64,000 bases of DNA from Planctomycetaceae bacterium (lineage in GTDB: Bacteria > Planctomycetota > Planctomycetia > Pirellulales > PALSA-1355), in contig PLYM01000047.1 of NCBI GenBank assembly GCA_003153375.1, forward strand, positions 36,473 to 100,472. Reading direction: 5' to 3'. The translations under genes were made by a program, and so were the position numbers. Below are positions 8,667-17,425 of the stretch, piece by piece. Position 1 is the stretch's first letter. Each line of letters starts with the position of its first letter. Below the pieces are notes generated by a model. The model saw nothing but the letters and a program-made list of their open reading frames with translations. It did no database searches and was not told where the DNA came from.

Positions 8667-9689
8667 CTAGCGCAAGGTCAGGAGATAGTTCACGATCGCC
8701 TCGAGGCGTGTCTCGGAAAGATCGAACGCGGGCATCAGGCAGCCCGGCTTCGTTGTCTGGGGATTGTGTATCCAGTCGGTCAGATTCTCTGGCGAATTCG
8801 GTATCTCGCCCGAGGCCAGTGTCTGGCGGCTCATCAGGTGGGTCAGGTCGGGACCAAAGGTGCCCTCGGCTGGTGTGCCGCGGATGCGATGGCAATTGAC
8901 GCACGACTCGGCCATAAAGGCCTCGCGCCCAGTCTGAACCGCCACATTTTCAGCCGCGGGGGCTGATTCATTCGCCAACCAGCGTTCGAACTCGGCGGGC
9001 GGCTCGACGATCACGCGCAACAGCATGTTGGCATGTTGATCGCCACAGTATTCGGCGCATTGTCCGAGAAACAATCCCGGCAACTCGGTCTCGAGCATCA
9101 AATAGTTCGTGCGGCCGGGCAGCAGATCCATCTTGCCGTTGAGTCGTGGAACCCAGAAACTGTGGCAGACGTCGGCCGATTCCAAAGTCAAATGCACGCG
9201 GCGCGGCTGTCCCGTCTCGCTGACGGGCATGTGCAACTCGTTGGCCGTGGTGAAGTTCAAGGGACGGCCGTCGTAGGTTTCGTAGCGATATTCCCACCAC
9301 CACTGATGTCCGATGACCTTCACGAACAGCGCGTGATCGTCGAGTTGGGGCGCCGGCTGAGCGGCCTTGGCCTGCCACAACGTGCGCGTAATGGCCAGAA
9401 TCAGAAAAAATACGATCAAGGTTGGCGCCGTGGTCCAGGCAATTTCAACCGGCTGGCTGCCATAGACTTGCGCCGGTTCGGCCGTGACTTCGGCCCGCGC
9501 GCGAAAGCGCCAGATGTTGTACAGCAGGATGCCTTCGACCAGCACCAGAATCAACGCGAAGATGGCTCCGGTCAGAATGGCCAAGTCCTGAATCGATTGC
9601 GCCGCGGGCGAGGCCGGCGCGAAGATCGACAGGTTTTGCGTGGCCGTCTCGCTGGCTGCGAGCAACGTCCCAGGATGAATGGCTTCCAC
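8667..9689 (-). CDS. coxB: Cytochrome c oxidase subunit II with fused cytochrome c
   Basis: The electron-entry subunit of a caa3-type oxidase. It has 340 residues from a GTG at 9689, preceded by GGAG at suitable distance; the nearby ATG is out of frame. Two transmembrane helices (about 36-58 and 86-104) precede the CuA cupredoxin domain, whose ligands are H176 in DVCHSFW, and C211, C215, H219 and M222 in QCAEYCGDQHANM. The chain ends in a cytochrome c domain with CVNCH (C263-H267) and axial Met in PGCLMPAF (M319). It is the first gene of the minus-strand operon and is divergent from the SDR gene at 9917. Confidence 0.96.
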   Translation of the reverse strand: MEAIHPGTLLAASETATQNLSIFAPASPAAQSIQDLAILTGAIFALILVLVEGILLYNIWRFRARAEVTAEPAQVYGSQPVEIAWTTAPTLIVFFLILAITRTLWQAKAAQPAPQLDDHALFVKVIGHQWWWEYRYETYDGRPLNFTTANELHMPVSETGQPRRVHLTLESADVCHSFWVPRLNGKMDLLPGRTNYLMLETELPGLFLGQCAEYCGDQHANMLLRVIVEPPAEFERWLANESAPAAENVAVQTGREAFMAESCVNCHRIRGTPAEGTFGPDLTHLMSRQTLASGEIPNSPENLTDWIHNPQTTKPGCLMPAFDLSETRLEAIVNYLLTLR

Positions 9690-9916
9690 TCGATCGACTC
9701 CATTCAGATCTTCGCCGCCGCCGCTTGTCGCGACAGTATATCAAAACCGGCCAGCTTTGCGATGAGGGGGCGGCGATTCGAGTCCGCGGTCGACAATCTC
9801 GGAACTCTCTGACAGGCTCAACGGGAATTCGCTAGAATCCCCGGTCAGGATCATGATGGAAGTGAAACCGCCGGCCGCGCAGTGAGTCTGTTCAACCATC
9901 GTCAAGGAGTGATGCC
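9690..9916. promoter_or_regulatory. Divergent intergenic region, oxidase operon / SDR gene
   Basis: The 227 bases between the divergent coxB and SDR starts should hold both promoters. On the minus strand a TATACT hexamer lies at 9735-9740, about 46 bases before the coxB GTG, and could be a -10 box; no clear -35 accompanies it. On the plus strand only the SDR ribosome site AAGGAG (about 9904-9909) is clear. No strong operator repeat was seen. Confidence 0.3.
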
Positions 9917-10768
9917 ATGAGCCTGAAGGGAAAAGTCGCCGTCGTCACGGGCGGCAACAGCGGGATCGGCATGGCGATCGTGATCGAGTTGGCTCGGCAA
10001 GGCGCGAGCGTCGTGGTCGACTACGTCGCCCATCCCGAGGCGACCGATGAGCTCGTCAAGAAATTGACCGCACTCGGCGAGCAGGCCGTGGGGGTCGAGG
10101 CCGACGTGAGCAAGGTGGCCGACCTCGAGCGACTGATCCAGACGGCTGTATCCCAATGGGGACGCGTCGATATCATGGTCAACAACGCCGGCGTCGAGAC
10201 GCGCACCTCGGTGCTCGACACGACCGAAGCCGAGTACGACAAGGTGTTGGAAATCAATCTGAAGAGCGCATTCTTCGGCACCCAGTTAGCCGCTCGCCAG
10301 ATGATCAAACAGGGTGGCGGCGGTCGAATCATTAACATCACTTCGGTACACGAAGATTGGCCCATGCCCGGCAATACGGCTTATTGCCTGTCCAAAGGCG
10401 GCATGCGGATGTTGACACGCACGGCCGGGGTCGAATTGGCACCGCACAATATCCTCGTGGTCGGCGTGGGGCCTGGCGCCGTCGCGACCCCGATCAATCT
10501 GGCCACGATGCAGAACGCCGAGTTGATGAAGAAGCTGGACGCCGCGATTCCACTGGGGCGCCTGGCGCGGCCCGAGGAGATCGCCAGCGTGGTGGGCTTT
10601 CTGGCCAGTGACGCCGCCAGTTACCTGACCGCGACCACGATCTTCGCCGATGCGGTATCATGCCGAGCAGCCCGGGCTTATAGGGAGCAGTCCGCGGGCT
10701 ACTTGGCCATATCACGAACACCCGCCAAGGCGCCCTCGACGATCGTGTCGCCCAGCTTTTCGCCGTAG
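9917..10768 (+). CDS. SDR oxidoreductase, glucose dehydrogenase-like, frameshifted near 3' end
   Basis: A NAD(P)-dependent short-chain dehydrogenase. The Rossmann motif TGGNSGIG (11-18), NNAG (89-92), N114 and catalytic S143, Y156 and K160 are all present. It starts at ATG 9917, with AGGAG seven bases upstream. The last sensible residues are TATTIFAD, ending at base 10651. After them the frame reads a tail unlike the family and runs to 10768, overlapping the convergent gene. Adding one base at 10652 would give D-GGIMPSSPGL and a TAG at 10681-10683, the expected SDR C-terminus. A one-base deletion, either real or a sequencing error, is therefore likely, and the intended gene is 9917-10683. The substrate cannot be told from sequence. 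Confidence 0.85.
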   Translation: MSLKGKVAVVTGGNSGIGMAIVIELARQGASVVVDYVAHPEATDELVKKLTALGEQAVGVEADVSKVADLERLIQTAVSQWGRVDIMVNNAGVETRTSVLDTTEAEYDKVLEINLKSAFFGTQLAARQMIKQGGGGRIINITSVHEDWPMPGNTAYCLSKGGMRMLTRTAGVELAPHNILVVGVGPGAVATPINLATMQNAELMKKLDAAIPLGRLARPEEIASVVGFLASDAASYLTATTIFADAVSCRAARAYREQSAGYLAISRTPAKAPSTIVSPSFSP

Positions 10769-12024
10769 AAGCTGACGCTCGATTCGTAGCCGCCGCGGCG
10801 GTACTCTTCAGGCGGAAGAATGTAGCTGGTCCACACGTCGGCCAAACCGCCGATGACCGGATGCTTGGCGCCCGTGATGCGGCCGGCCTCGGCCTTGATT
10901 TTCAATCCCAGGGCGGCCGCCATTTCGCCTGGAATGCCGACGATCAGCAGCTCGCCCAGTCGCAGCGCGATGCTGTCGGTTTGACTGGGGACCATCCGCG
11001 GCAGCATCTCCTGAAACAGCTTTTCGCTCAGCCCATATTCGGCCCCACCGGTCTTCATGAAATCCGGGTGCAAGACGCGCTCGGGCAGCGCGATGGTTTG
11101 CCGATGGTAGGCGAAGGCAACTTGCGGTGCGGTGGTCGTCTGTTGCCATTGCTTCCAGGCGACGATGCCCAGGTCACGGCCATAGCGCTCGGCGCGTTCC
11201 CAGCGACTGGGGCCAGCGTCGCCCCGGCCGGCAGGCGCTTGATCGCCTTCGGCCCCGTTGTAGTAGAGGGCCGTGACTTGCTCGCCAACGAGCGATTCGA
11301 TCGTGCGCTGCAAATGACCCGGCCAGTCGCCGGAAAAAAGCATGTCCTCACCCGACATGAACGTGGGATGGGCCGTGAAGTTGACCAGCACCGCCATCGG
11401 CTTGCCCTGGGCCGTGTCGATTCGCGTGACGGTCAGCTCCTTGTCGGTCACCGGGCCATTGCGGCGATTGCGGTTCCAGCCTTCGATCGCGGCGCTCGAC
11501 GTGCCGATCGAAACCGGAACGAGGTGAGCCTCCGCTTCCCGTACGACGCGGAACAGTCGTTCCATGACGAACTCATAGACCCGCGCGTCGTAGATGCCCA
11601 ACTGGGGAACCTGCAAGGTGTTGGCCGGGTTGATGGCATTCATTTCGATACTGGTGTGCGAATGGCTGGGCAGGAGCATGATCTGCCCGCTGCTCCAGCC
11701 GCTGCCTGCCAGACGTTGGACCAGGGCCGGCTTGACCGGGGGCGGAAAGCCGACGATGTCGACCGTGACCAGCGCAAACTTGCTTGTGCCATCCTGCAGC
11801 ACGAGCGCCTTGGCAAAGATGCGGTCGTGCACGCCCTCGGCCGGCCGATTCATGCGCTCGCCATAGCCGCCCAAGGGGGCCTTTAAATCGAGCGGGGGCG
11901 TCAGATCGACCCGCGCCACGCCGGCCTTCACTTCGGCCCCAGTTGCGGTTCGTTGCCAAGTCCCGCCCGCCAGAATCAGGGTGCAGGCTCCAACGAGTAC
12001 AAGAGTTCTGATCGGCTTCCACAT
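10699..12024 (-). CDS. Neutral/alkaline ceramidase-like exported hydrolase
   Basis: 441 residues from ATG 12024 with an N-terminal signal peptide (about 1-29). The body matches the N-terminal domain of the neutral/alkaline non-lysosomal ceramidase family: KAGVARVDLTPP near the mature start, GGYGERMNRPAEGVHD, VTVDIVGFP, LLPSHSHTSIEMN with metal-type histidines, and VNFTAHPTFM. The C-terminal immunoglobulin-like domain of true ceramidases is missing, as is common for the planctomycete members, so the substrate is uncertain. It converges on the frameshifted SDR gene and is divergent from the amidohydrolase gene. A second family member lies at 36014. Confidence 0.82.
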   Translation of the reverse strand: MWKPIRTLVLVGACTLILAGGTWQRTATGAEVKAGVARVDLTPPLDLKAPLGGYGERMNRPAEGVHDRIFAKALVLQDGTSKFALVTVDIVGFPPPVKPALVQRLAGSGWSSGQIMLLPSHSHTSIEMNAINPANTLQVPQLGIYDARVYEFVMERLFRVVREAEAHLVPVSIGTSSAAIEGWNRNRRNGPVTDKELTVTRIDTAQGKPMAVLVNFTAHPTFMSGEDMLFSGDWPGHLQRTIESLVGEQVTALYYNGAEGDQAPAGRGDAGPSRWERAERYGRDLGIVAWKQWQQTTTAPQVAFAYHRQTIALPERVLHPDFMKTGGAEYGLSEKLFQEMLPRMVPSQTDSIALRLGELLIVGIPGEMAAALGLKIKAEAGRITGAKHPVIGGLADVWTSYILPPEEYRRGGYESSVSFYGEKLGDTIVEGALAGVRDMAK

Positions 12025-12128
12025 GGCACAGGGTTCCTTTTCGCTTGATCGTTGGCTGATCTAGGCCCATGATGCTGACTTTGGGAATCGAATTCCAGCG
12101 AATTTGCCGGTTCGGGAGAAAGAAAATT

Positions 12129-13175
12129 GTGAACCAACCACGTTCATTCGCCGCGGATCGCCCAGCGAGAAGGGCCGACCGCCGAGAGTTTCTGCTCACG
12201 GCCGGCGGGCGAGCCGCTGCATTCGCGTCCCTTCCGGCTGCCCTCGCCGCGGCCGAGTCGGCGAAGGCGGCCGTTGCCGCCGAGCGGCCCATCATCGACG
12301 CCCACATGCACGTCTGGGCCAGCGATCTGCAACGCTATCCGTTTGCCCATCCCTATGCGAAGCCCTACGGCGGGATGCCGCATCCCGGCACGGTCGAAAT
12401 GTTGATCGAAGACATGGACCGGCACGGTTGCACGCATTGCGTGCTCGTGCAAACGATCTGTCACGGGTGGGACAACACCTACCTGGCCGATAGCGTAAAG
12501 CGATTTCCGACTCGGTTCAAAGGCCACGGCCTGATCGATCCAACCGACGCCGGGGTCGCGGACAAATTGGAATACTGGACCAAGGAGCATGGGCTGCACG
12601 GCATGCGCTTCAGCCCACTCTATTATCAAAATGGCGCCAACGGCGGCGACGGCTGGCTGACGGCCGAGGCGACGCATCGCCTGTGGCGCAAGGCGGAAGA
12701 ACTGGGCTCGGTGTTCAACTTCTATATCGGCCCGCAACAGTTGCCCAAGCTGGCCACGATGGTCGAGGCTCACCCGCGGGTGCAAGTCATCGTCGATCAT
12801 CTGTCGCAAATCGATCTGGGGTCCGCCGATCCCGAACCCGATTTTCGTCAGTTGCTGGCCATGGCCCGCTATCCCAATGTGTGGGTCAAGGTTTCGGAAC
12901 TGAGCTCCGTCTCGAAGTCCAAGCAGTATCCGTTTCGCGACGCGTATCCCTATGTCGAGCGCGTGCTCCAGGCTTTTGGCCCCGACCGGTTGTTGTTTGG
13001 CACGGGCTATCCAGGCACGGCGCGGGCAGCGTATCACCGTCCGACGCTCGACGCCGAAATCGCCTTGATCGACAAGGAAATGACGTTTCTGACACCGGCG
13101 GACCGGGACAAGATTTTGGGCCAAAACGCGGCGCGGCTGTGGCACTTTCAGGTCGACGGGGAAAAGAAGAGCTAG
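12129..13175 (+). CDS. Exported amidohydrolase-2 family protein, Asp site altered
   Basis: A TIM-barrel metal-dependent hydrolase family member. A Tat-type signal (RRADRREFLLTAGG, about 14-27) precedes the barrel. The first metal motif is DAHMH (H59, H61), followed by VIVDHL. At the usual catalytic-Asp position (F-G-S/T-D-W/Y-P) the protein has FGTGYPG, so glycine replaces aspartate (codon 13005-13007). GTG 12129 is preferred because GGGAGAAAG lies just upstream; ATG 12069 would add 20 residues before the signal. Its downstream neighbours are a DUF1501 gene, a thioesterase and a second amidohydrolase-2 gene. The substrate is unknown, and lactonases and decarboxylases share this fold. Confidence 0.8.
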   Translation: MNQPRSFAADRPARRADRREFLLTAGGRAAAFASLPAALAAAESAKAAVAAERPIIDAHMHVWASDLQRYPFAHPYAKPYGGMPHPGTVEMLIEDMDRHGCTHCVLVQTICHGWDNTYLADSVKRFPTRFKGHGLIDPTDAGVADKLEYWTKEHGLHGMRFSPLYYQNGANGGDGWLTAEATHRLWRKAEELGSVFNFYIGPQQLPKLATMVEAHPRVQVIVDHLSQIDLGSADPEPDFRQLLAMARYPNVWVKVSELSSVSKSKQYPFRDAYPYVERVLQAFGPDRLLFGTGYPGTARAAYHRPTLDAEIALIDKEMTFLTPADRDKILGQNAARLWHFQVDGEKKS

Positions 13176-13285
13176 CGGGCCGGGGCGCAATTCGGATGAG
13201 GGCGTCATCGTGGCGGCGATTCCCTGGTACACTGATCAACGAGTCGACCCCGAGAGTTGACCCCCGCTGATCGAGGGGCGGTTTC

Positions 13286-14788
13286 ATGTTGCGGCTGCTC
13301 GGTTCCTATAAACGCTTGTGCGACGGGGTGACTCGGCGCGACTTCTTGCAGGCCGGCGGGCTGGGGTTGTTGGGACTCGGAACGCAACCGTCCGTAGCTC
13401 AATTGCCGACCACGCAGGCCGCCGGGACGAAGCACACCAGTTCCTTTGGGAAAGCCAAGCGGTGCGTGCTGCTCTATCTGTATGGAGCGGCCAGCCAACT
13501 GGAAACGTTCGATCCCAAGCCCGATGCGCCGCAGCAAGTGCGCGGCGAGTTGGGGGCGATTGCCACTCGCGTGCCCGGGGTGCAGATTGGCGAGCTGTTG
13601 CCGCAAACGGCCGGCATCATCGATCGGGCCACGATCGTGCGCTCGATGACCCATCCGTATCCGTTGCACGCCTCGGCATTCACGCTGACTTCGATTCCGA
13701 CGATCGACGTGCCATTGCAGATGGCCCCGCGCGATCCGCGGCACTGGCCGTTCATCGGCTCGGTGGTCGACTATCTGGCTGATCAACGCGGCGATGCGCC
13801 ACCGGCGATCGCGCGCAATATCGCCCTGCCCTGGCGGCTGAGCTCGCGACGCCCCTATGCGGCCGGTGACAACGCCGGGCCTTACGGAGCATGGCTCGGC
13901 CGGGCCTACGACCCGTTGTGTACCGATTTTCACGGCCAGGGGACGCGCGTCTCGACCTACACGTTCGGGAGCCAGACGATTCGCTGCAAAGACCCCTACG
14001 GACCGCTGGAGCCCGATTGCCGTTTTGGCCTGGCCGCCGACGCGCAACTGCCCGACGGCGTGACGCTCGACCGGCTCAACCGCCGCCGCTCGCTGCTCGA
14101 GCAATTTGACGACGCGCGGCGCCAGTTGGATGCCAGTACGGCCACGCGGTCGTTCAACGACTTTCGCCGGCAAGCGTTTTCGTATTTGACCAACAGCAAG
14201 CTCGGCGATGCGCTGGATGTGGCCCGCGAGCCACGGGGTCTGCGCGAGCGATATGGCATGACTTTGTTTGGCCAGGCGACACTCGTGGCGCGGCGACTGC
14301 TCGAAGCCGGCACGGCGTTCGTCACCGTGCTGTGGGATGAGTTCGAGCTGGTCAACAGTGCTTGGGATACGCACTACTACCACTACGAGTTGATGCGCGA
14401 GCAACTTTGCCCGGGGCTCGATCGGGCGCTGTCGACGCTGGTGCTCGATCTCGAAACGCGGGGTATGCTCGACGACACCTTGATTGTCTGCACGACCGAG
14501 CACGGCCGCACTCCCAAACTCGAAAACGTGCCAGGCGGCGGACGTGGTCACTGGGCTCAAGCCTATTCGACGCTGTTGGTTGGCGGCGGTGTCGCGCGCG
14601 GAAAAGTGGTGGGCCGCACCGACCGCATTGGCGGCGCAGTGCAGGACACGCCGATCTCGCCCAAGGACATTCTGGCCACGATGTATTATCTGCTGGGCAT
14701 CGATCCCGAAACGCCGATCCAAGATCGCCAGGGCCGGCCGATCGCCGTGGCGGGCGAGGGCAAAGTGCGGCACGAACTGCTGGCGTGA
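13286..14788 (+). CDS. DUF1501 protein with Tat signal
   Basis: 500 residues from ATG 13286. The N-terminus carries a Tat motif (TRRDFLQAGGLGLLG, residues about 16-30). The remainder follows the DUF1501 family, an alkaline-phosphatase-superfamily-like fold: VLLYLYGAASQLETFDPKP where most members have a GGPSH-like motif, then GELLPQ, and a C-terminal TEHGRTPKLEN block followed by GRGHW. The planctomycete role of DUF1501 proteins, often paired with DUF1553 proteins, is not established. This copy has no DUF1553 partner next to it; it sits between an amidohydrolase and a thioesterase gene. Confidence 0.88.
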   Translation: MLRLLGSYKRLCDGVTRRDFLQAGGLGLLGLGTQPSVAQLPTTQAAGTKHTSSFGKAKRCVLLYLYGAASQLETFDPKPDAPQQVRGELGAIATRVPGVQIGELLPQTAGIIDRATIVRSMTHPYPLHASAFTLTSIPTIDVPLQMAPRDPRHWPFIGSVVDYLADQRGDAPPAIARNIALPWRLSSRRPYAAGDNAGPYGAWLGRAYDPLCTDFHGQGTRVSTYTFGSQTIRCKDPYGPLEPDCRFGLAADAQLPDGVTLDRLNRRRSLLEQFDDARRQLDASTATRSFNDFRRQAFSYLTNSKLGDALDVAREPRGLRERYGMTLFGQATLVARRLLEAGTAFVTVLWDEFELVNSAWDTHYYHYELMREQLCPGLDRALSTLVLDLETRGMLDDTLIVCTTEHGRTPKLENVPGGGRGHWAQAYSTLLVGGGVARGKVVGRTDRIGGAVQDTPISPKDILATMYYLLGIDPETPIQDRQGRPIAVAGEGKVRHELLA

Positions 14789-14843
14789 GCCGCGCCGCGA
14801 AGCTAGACTCGGGCTTTTACCGACACGCTTTGCGGGACCCACT

Positions 14844-15248
14844 GTGAATCCGACCGACAACATCCGCGCTGGCTTAAAGGGCATCGAAACCACCGTCGTC
14901 ACCCGAGAGATTACGGTCGCGCATTTCCATCCCGAGATGCCTGAGGTGTACGGTACCCCGTTCATGATTTATCTCATGGAAGTGGCCGCCAGCAACGCCA
15001 TCCAGTTGCTGCTGCCCGAGGGATGGGTGTCGGTGGGCACGCAGGTGAACGTGAAGCACCTGGCCGCCACGCCCGTGGGCCGCACGGTCACGGCAACCGC
15101 CAAGGTGATGGCGGTCAACGATCGCACAATCACGTTCGCGGTCGAGGCCCACGACGGAGTCGAGCGGATCGGCTCGGGCACCCATGCGCGGGCCGCCGTC
15201 GAACTGGCGCGGTTCGAGCGCCATCTCGACACCAAGCGCCAATTGTAA
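14844..15248 (+). CDS. Hotdog-fold thioesterase, fluoroacetyl-CoA thioesterase-like
   Basis: 134 residues from GTG 14844. The motif GTPFMIYLMEVAASNAIQ, then GTQVNVKHLAATPVG, is that of the FlK family. T38, E46 and H72 are spaced exactly as the FlK catalytic triad T42, E50 and H76. Such proteins hydrolyse acyl-CoA thioesters; whether this one prefers a fluorinated or other short acyl-CoA cannot be told. The longer upstream frame overlaps the DUF1501 gene and is a shadow. It lies 55 bases after that gene and 35 before the second amidohydrolase, so the three may be one transcript. Confidence 0.85.
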   Translation: MNPTDNIRAGLKGIETTVVTREITVAHFHPEMPEVYGTPFMIYLMEVAASNAIQLLLPEGWVSVGTQVNVKHLAATPVGRTVTATAKVMAVNDRTITFAVEAHDGVERIGSGTHARAAVELARFERHLDTKRQL

Positions 15249-15283
15249 CGCACAAACCTGACCGGCCTGCCGGGAGCACAGCC

Positions 15284-16294
15284 ATGTCGATCCATCCTGA
15301 CGCCATCTCTCGCCGCGACTCATCGAATCTTCCGCGGCGCGACTTCCTCAAGTATTCGTTGGCGGGAGCGGCACTGGGTGCCGAAGCGCTCGCCGCAGCG
15401 ATGGCCAGGGCCGAGCAACCAGCAGCCAACGCGGAACAACCGATGTTCAAGGTCGTCGATAGTCACCAGCACTTGTGGGATCTGAAGAAGTTTCACTTGC
15501 CCTGGACGGCCAAGTCGCCGTCGTTGGCTCGCAACTTTGGCATGGACGATTACTTGCAGGCCACGGCCGGTATTCCCATCGTCAAGAGCGTCTATCTCGA
15601 GGTCGACGTCGAACCGAGTGAGCAGCAGGCCGAGGCCGATCACGTTAGCGAGCTGTGTCGCCGGAGCACGGGGCCGCTCAAGGCCGCGGTGATTTCGGGG
15701 CGGCCCGCGGCCGACGCGTTTCGCAGCTACATCACGCCTTACAAGGGACATCCTTACGTCCGCGGCTTGCGGCAGGTGTTGCACGGAGATTCGACGCCCC
15801 CGGGCTACTGCCTGCAAAAGCCGTTCGTGACCGGCGTGCAATACCTGGGCGATCTGGGGCTGAGCTTTGACCTCTGCATGCGTGCGGCCGAACTAACCGA
15901 TGCGGCAAAACTGGTCGACGCCTGCCCCGGCACGTTGTTCATTCTCGACCACTGCGGCAATGCCGACGTGAAAGCGAAAGACCAAACTGCCTGGCGTCGC
16001 GACATCGGTGGTGTCGCCCAGCGAAAAAACGTGGTGGTCAAAGTCTCGGGCATCATCGCCTCGGCTACGCCCGGCCAGTGGACGGTGGATGACCTGGCGC
16101 CGATCGTCAACCATACGCTCGACGTGTTTGGGCCCGACCGCGTGCTGTTCGGCGGCGACTGGCCGGTTTGCACGCTGGGCGCGACGTACAAACAGTGGTA
16201 CGACGCGCTGCGGCAGATCGTGGCCAATCGACCCGCCAGCGAGCAGCAACGGCTCTTTCACGACAATGCCGTGCGCTACTATCGCTTGAGTTGA
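15284..16294 (+). CDS. Exported amidohydrolase-2 family protein
   Basis: 336 residues from ATG 15284, with GGGAG nine bases before it. The Tat signal is LPRRDFLKYSLAGAA (about 16-30). The TIM barrel keeps the usual residues: DSHQHLW for the first metal pair, ILDHCGN in the middle, and LFGGDWPV with the catalytic aspartate, unlike its neighbour at 12129. Relatives include lactone hydrolases of sugar and aromatic pathways. The substrate is unknown. It converges on the acyl-CoA dehydrogenase gene ending at 16331. Confidence 0.87.
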   Translation: MSIHPDAISRRDSSNLPRRDFLKYSLAGAALGAEALAAAMARAEQPAANAEQPMFKVVDSHQHLWDLKKFHLPWTAKSPSLARNFGMDDYLQATAGIPIVKSVYLEVDVEPSEQQAEADHVSELCRRSTGPLKAAVISGRPAADAFRSYITPYKGHPYVRGLRQVLHGDSTPPGYCLQKPFVTGVQYLGDLGLSFDLCMRAAELTDAAKLVDACPGTLFILDHCGNADVKAKDQTAWRRDIGGVAQRKNVVVKVSGIIASATPGQWTVDDLAPIVNHTLDVFGPDRVLFGGDWPVCTLGATYKQWYDALRQIVANRPASEQQRLFHDNAVRYYRLS

Positions 16295-16330
16295 GCGCCG
16301 CGGTCGGCGGCCCGCTTCAACACCAAGGCA

Positions 16331-17413
16331 TCAGGCAAGTTGTTGGATCCGGGCGGCTTCTTCGCGCAGGCTCTGGGGGCCGCCGAGCAATTGCCGGTTG
16401 GCGCCGATGCGCTTGAACCACAGGTGTAATCCCAACTCGTCGGTAAAGCCGATGCCGCCGTGTACTTCGGTGGCCGTGCGAGCGACGAAGGTTCCGACCT
16501 CGGAAATGTGGGCCTTGGTGTGGCAGGTGGTCAACTGAGCTTCCGCGGGAATGGACTCAAACGCATAGGCCGCATACCACATCATGGCCCGACAGGGCTC
16601 GAGTTCGGCCGCCATCTCGGCGCACATGTGTTTGACGGCTTGAAACGACCCAATCGCACGGCCGAATTGCACGCGTTGTTTCGAGTATTCCACGGCTCGG
16701 TTGAGCATGGTCTGCGCCGCCCCCAGCGTATCGGCCGCCAACATGATTCTTCCCGCGTCGAGAACTCGCGAGCACACTTCACGATCGCTACTCAGCGGCA
16801 GCAACTCGGCCGGGGCGCCGTTGAAGATCAACTCGCCGAAGCGTCGCGTCTTGTCGATCGTGCTGAGCTGCGTGCGCTCGAGGCCCGGCGCCGCGGCATC
16901 GACGAGATACAACGCCCGATTGTGGTCGGCAACCAGGTAAACGTCGGCATTGAAGTCGAGGGCGAACAACGCCTTGCCGTGCAGTTTCGAACCGTCCCAG
17001 CGGACCGCGTCGTCGTGGCGCGCTTCCGCTGCTTCGGACACTGCCGCTCCGGCGAGCACGCGGCCCGCGGCCAACGGCTCGAGCCAGCGTGATTGCTGTT
17101 CCTTTGAGCCGGCCCAAGCAATCGCCAGCGGCACCATCACAGCCGAGGCCACGAAGGCCGCCGGCGCGACGCGCGAGCCCAGGATTTCGGACACCAGTGC
17201 CGCGTCGAGAACGCTCAGGCCGATGCCGCCGTGCTCTTCGCAGATGAGCATGCCCGGAATGCCCAGGTCGCACAGGCCATCCCAGACGTCCTGCGCCCGC
17301 GGTTCGTTGTCATCCGCGTATCGCCGCACGCGTTCGAGCGGCGCGTGGCGGTCGAGATAGCGCGCGACGCTGTCCTGCAAGAGCGTCTGTTCCTTGGAGA
17401 GACCAAATTCCAT
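16331..17413 (-). CDS. Acyl-CoA dehydrogenase, small-subunit type
   Basis: A flavin-dependent acyl-CoA dehydrogenase fold, 360 residues from ATG 17413 with AGGAAAGG upstream. Seen are an N-terminal helical domain (FGLSKEQTLLQDSVARYL), RVQFGRAIGSFQAVKHMCAEM and the C-terminal HGGIGFTDELGLHLWFKR. The usual FAD-contacting SEP-x-GSD loop of the middle domain is poorly kept. It lies 12 bases downstream of a second acyl-CoA dehydrogenase. Such unequal pairs form heteromeric enzymes in several systems (PimC/PimD, FadE28/FadE29), so a two-subunit dehydrogenase is likely. Confidence 0.9.
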   Translation of the reverse strand: MEFGLSKEQTLLQDSVARYLDRHAPLERVRRYADDNEPRAQDVWDGLCDLGIPGMLICEEHGGIGLSVLDAALVSEILGSRVAPAAFVASAVMVPLAIAWAGSKEQQSRWLEPLAAGRVLAGAAVSEAAEARHDDAVRWDGSKLHGKALFALDFNADVYLVADHNRALYLVDAAAPGLERTQLSTIDKTRRFGELIFNGAPAELLPLSSDREVCSRVLDAGRIMLAADTLGAAQTMLNRAVEYSKQRVQFGRAIGSFQAVKHMCAEMAAELEPCRAMMWYAAYAFESIPAEAQLTTCHTKAHISEVGTFVARTATEVHGGIGFTDELGLHLWFKRIGANRQLLGGPQSLREEAARIQQLA

Positions 17414-17425
17414 CTGCCGCCTTTC

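Noticed and set aside
6802..8670. A 622-codon open frame opposite coxA
   Set aside because: The minus strand encodes every oxidase subunit I ligand, so the plus-strand frame is a shadow.
10684..10768. True overlap of the SDR gene with the convergent ceramidase-like gene
   Set aside because: Adding one base at 10652 restores the family C-terminus with a stop at 10683, so the overlap is most likely an artefact of the frameshift.
13205..14965. A 586-codon open frame opposite the DUF1501 gene at 13286
   Set aside because: It has no signal or domain, and its length follows from codon bias on the other strand.
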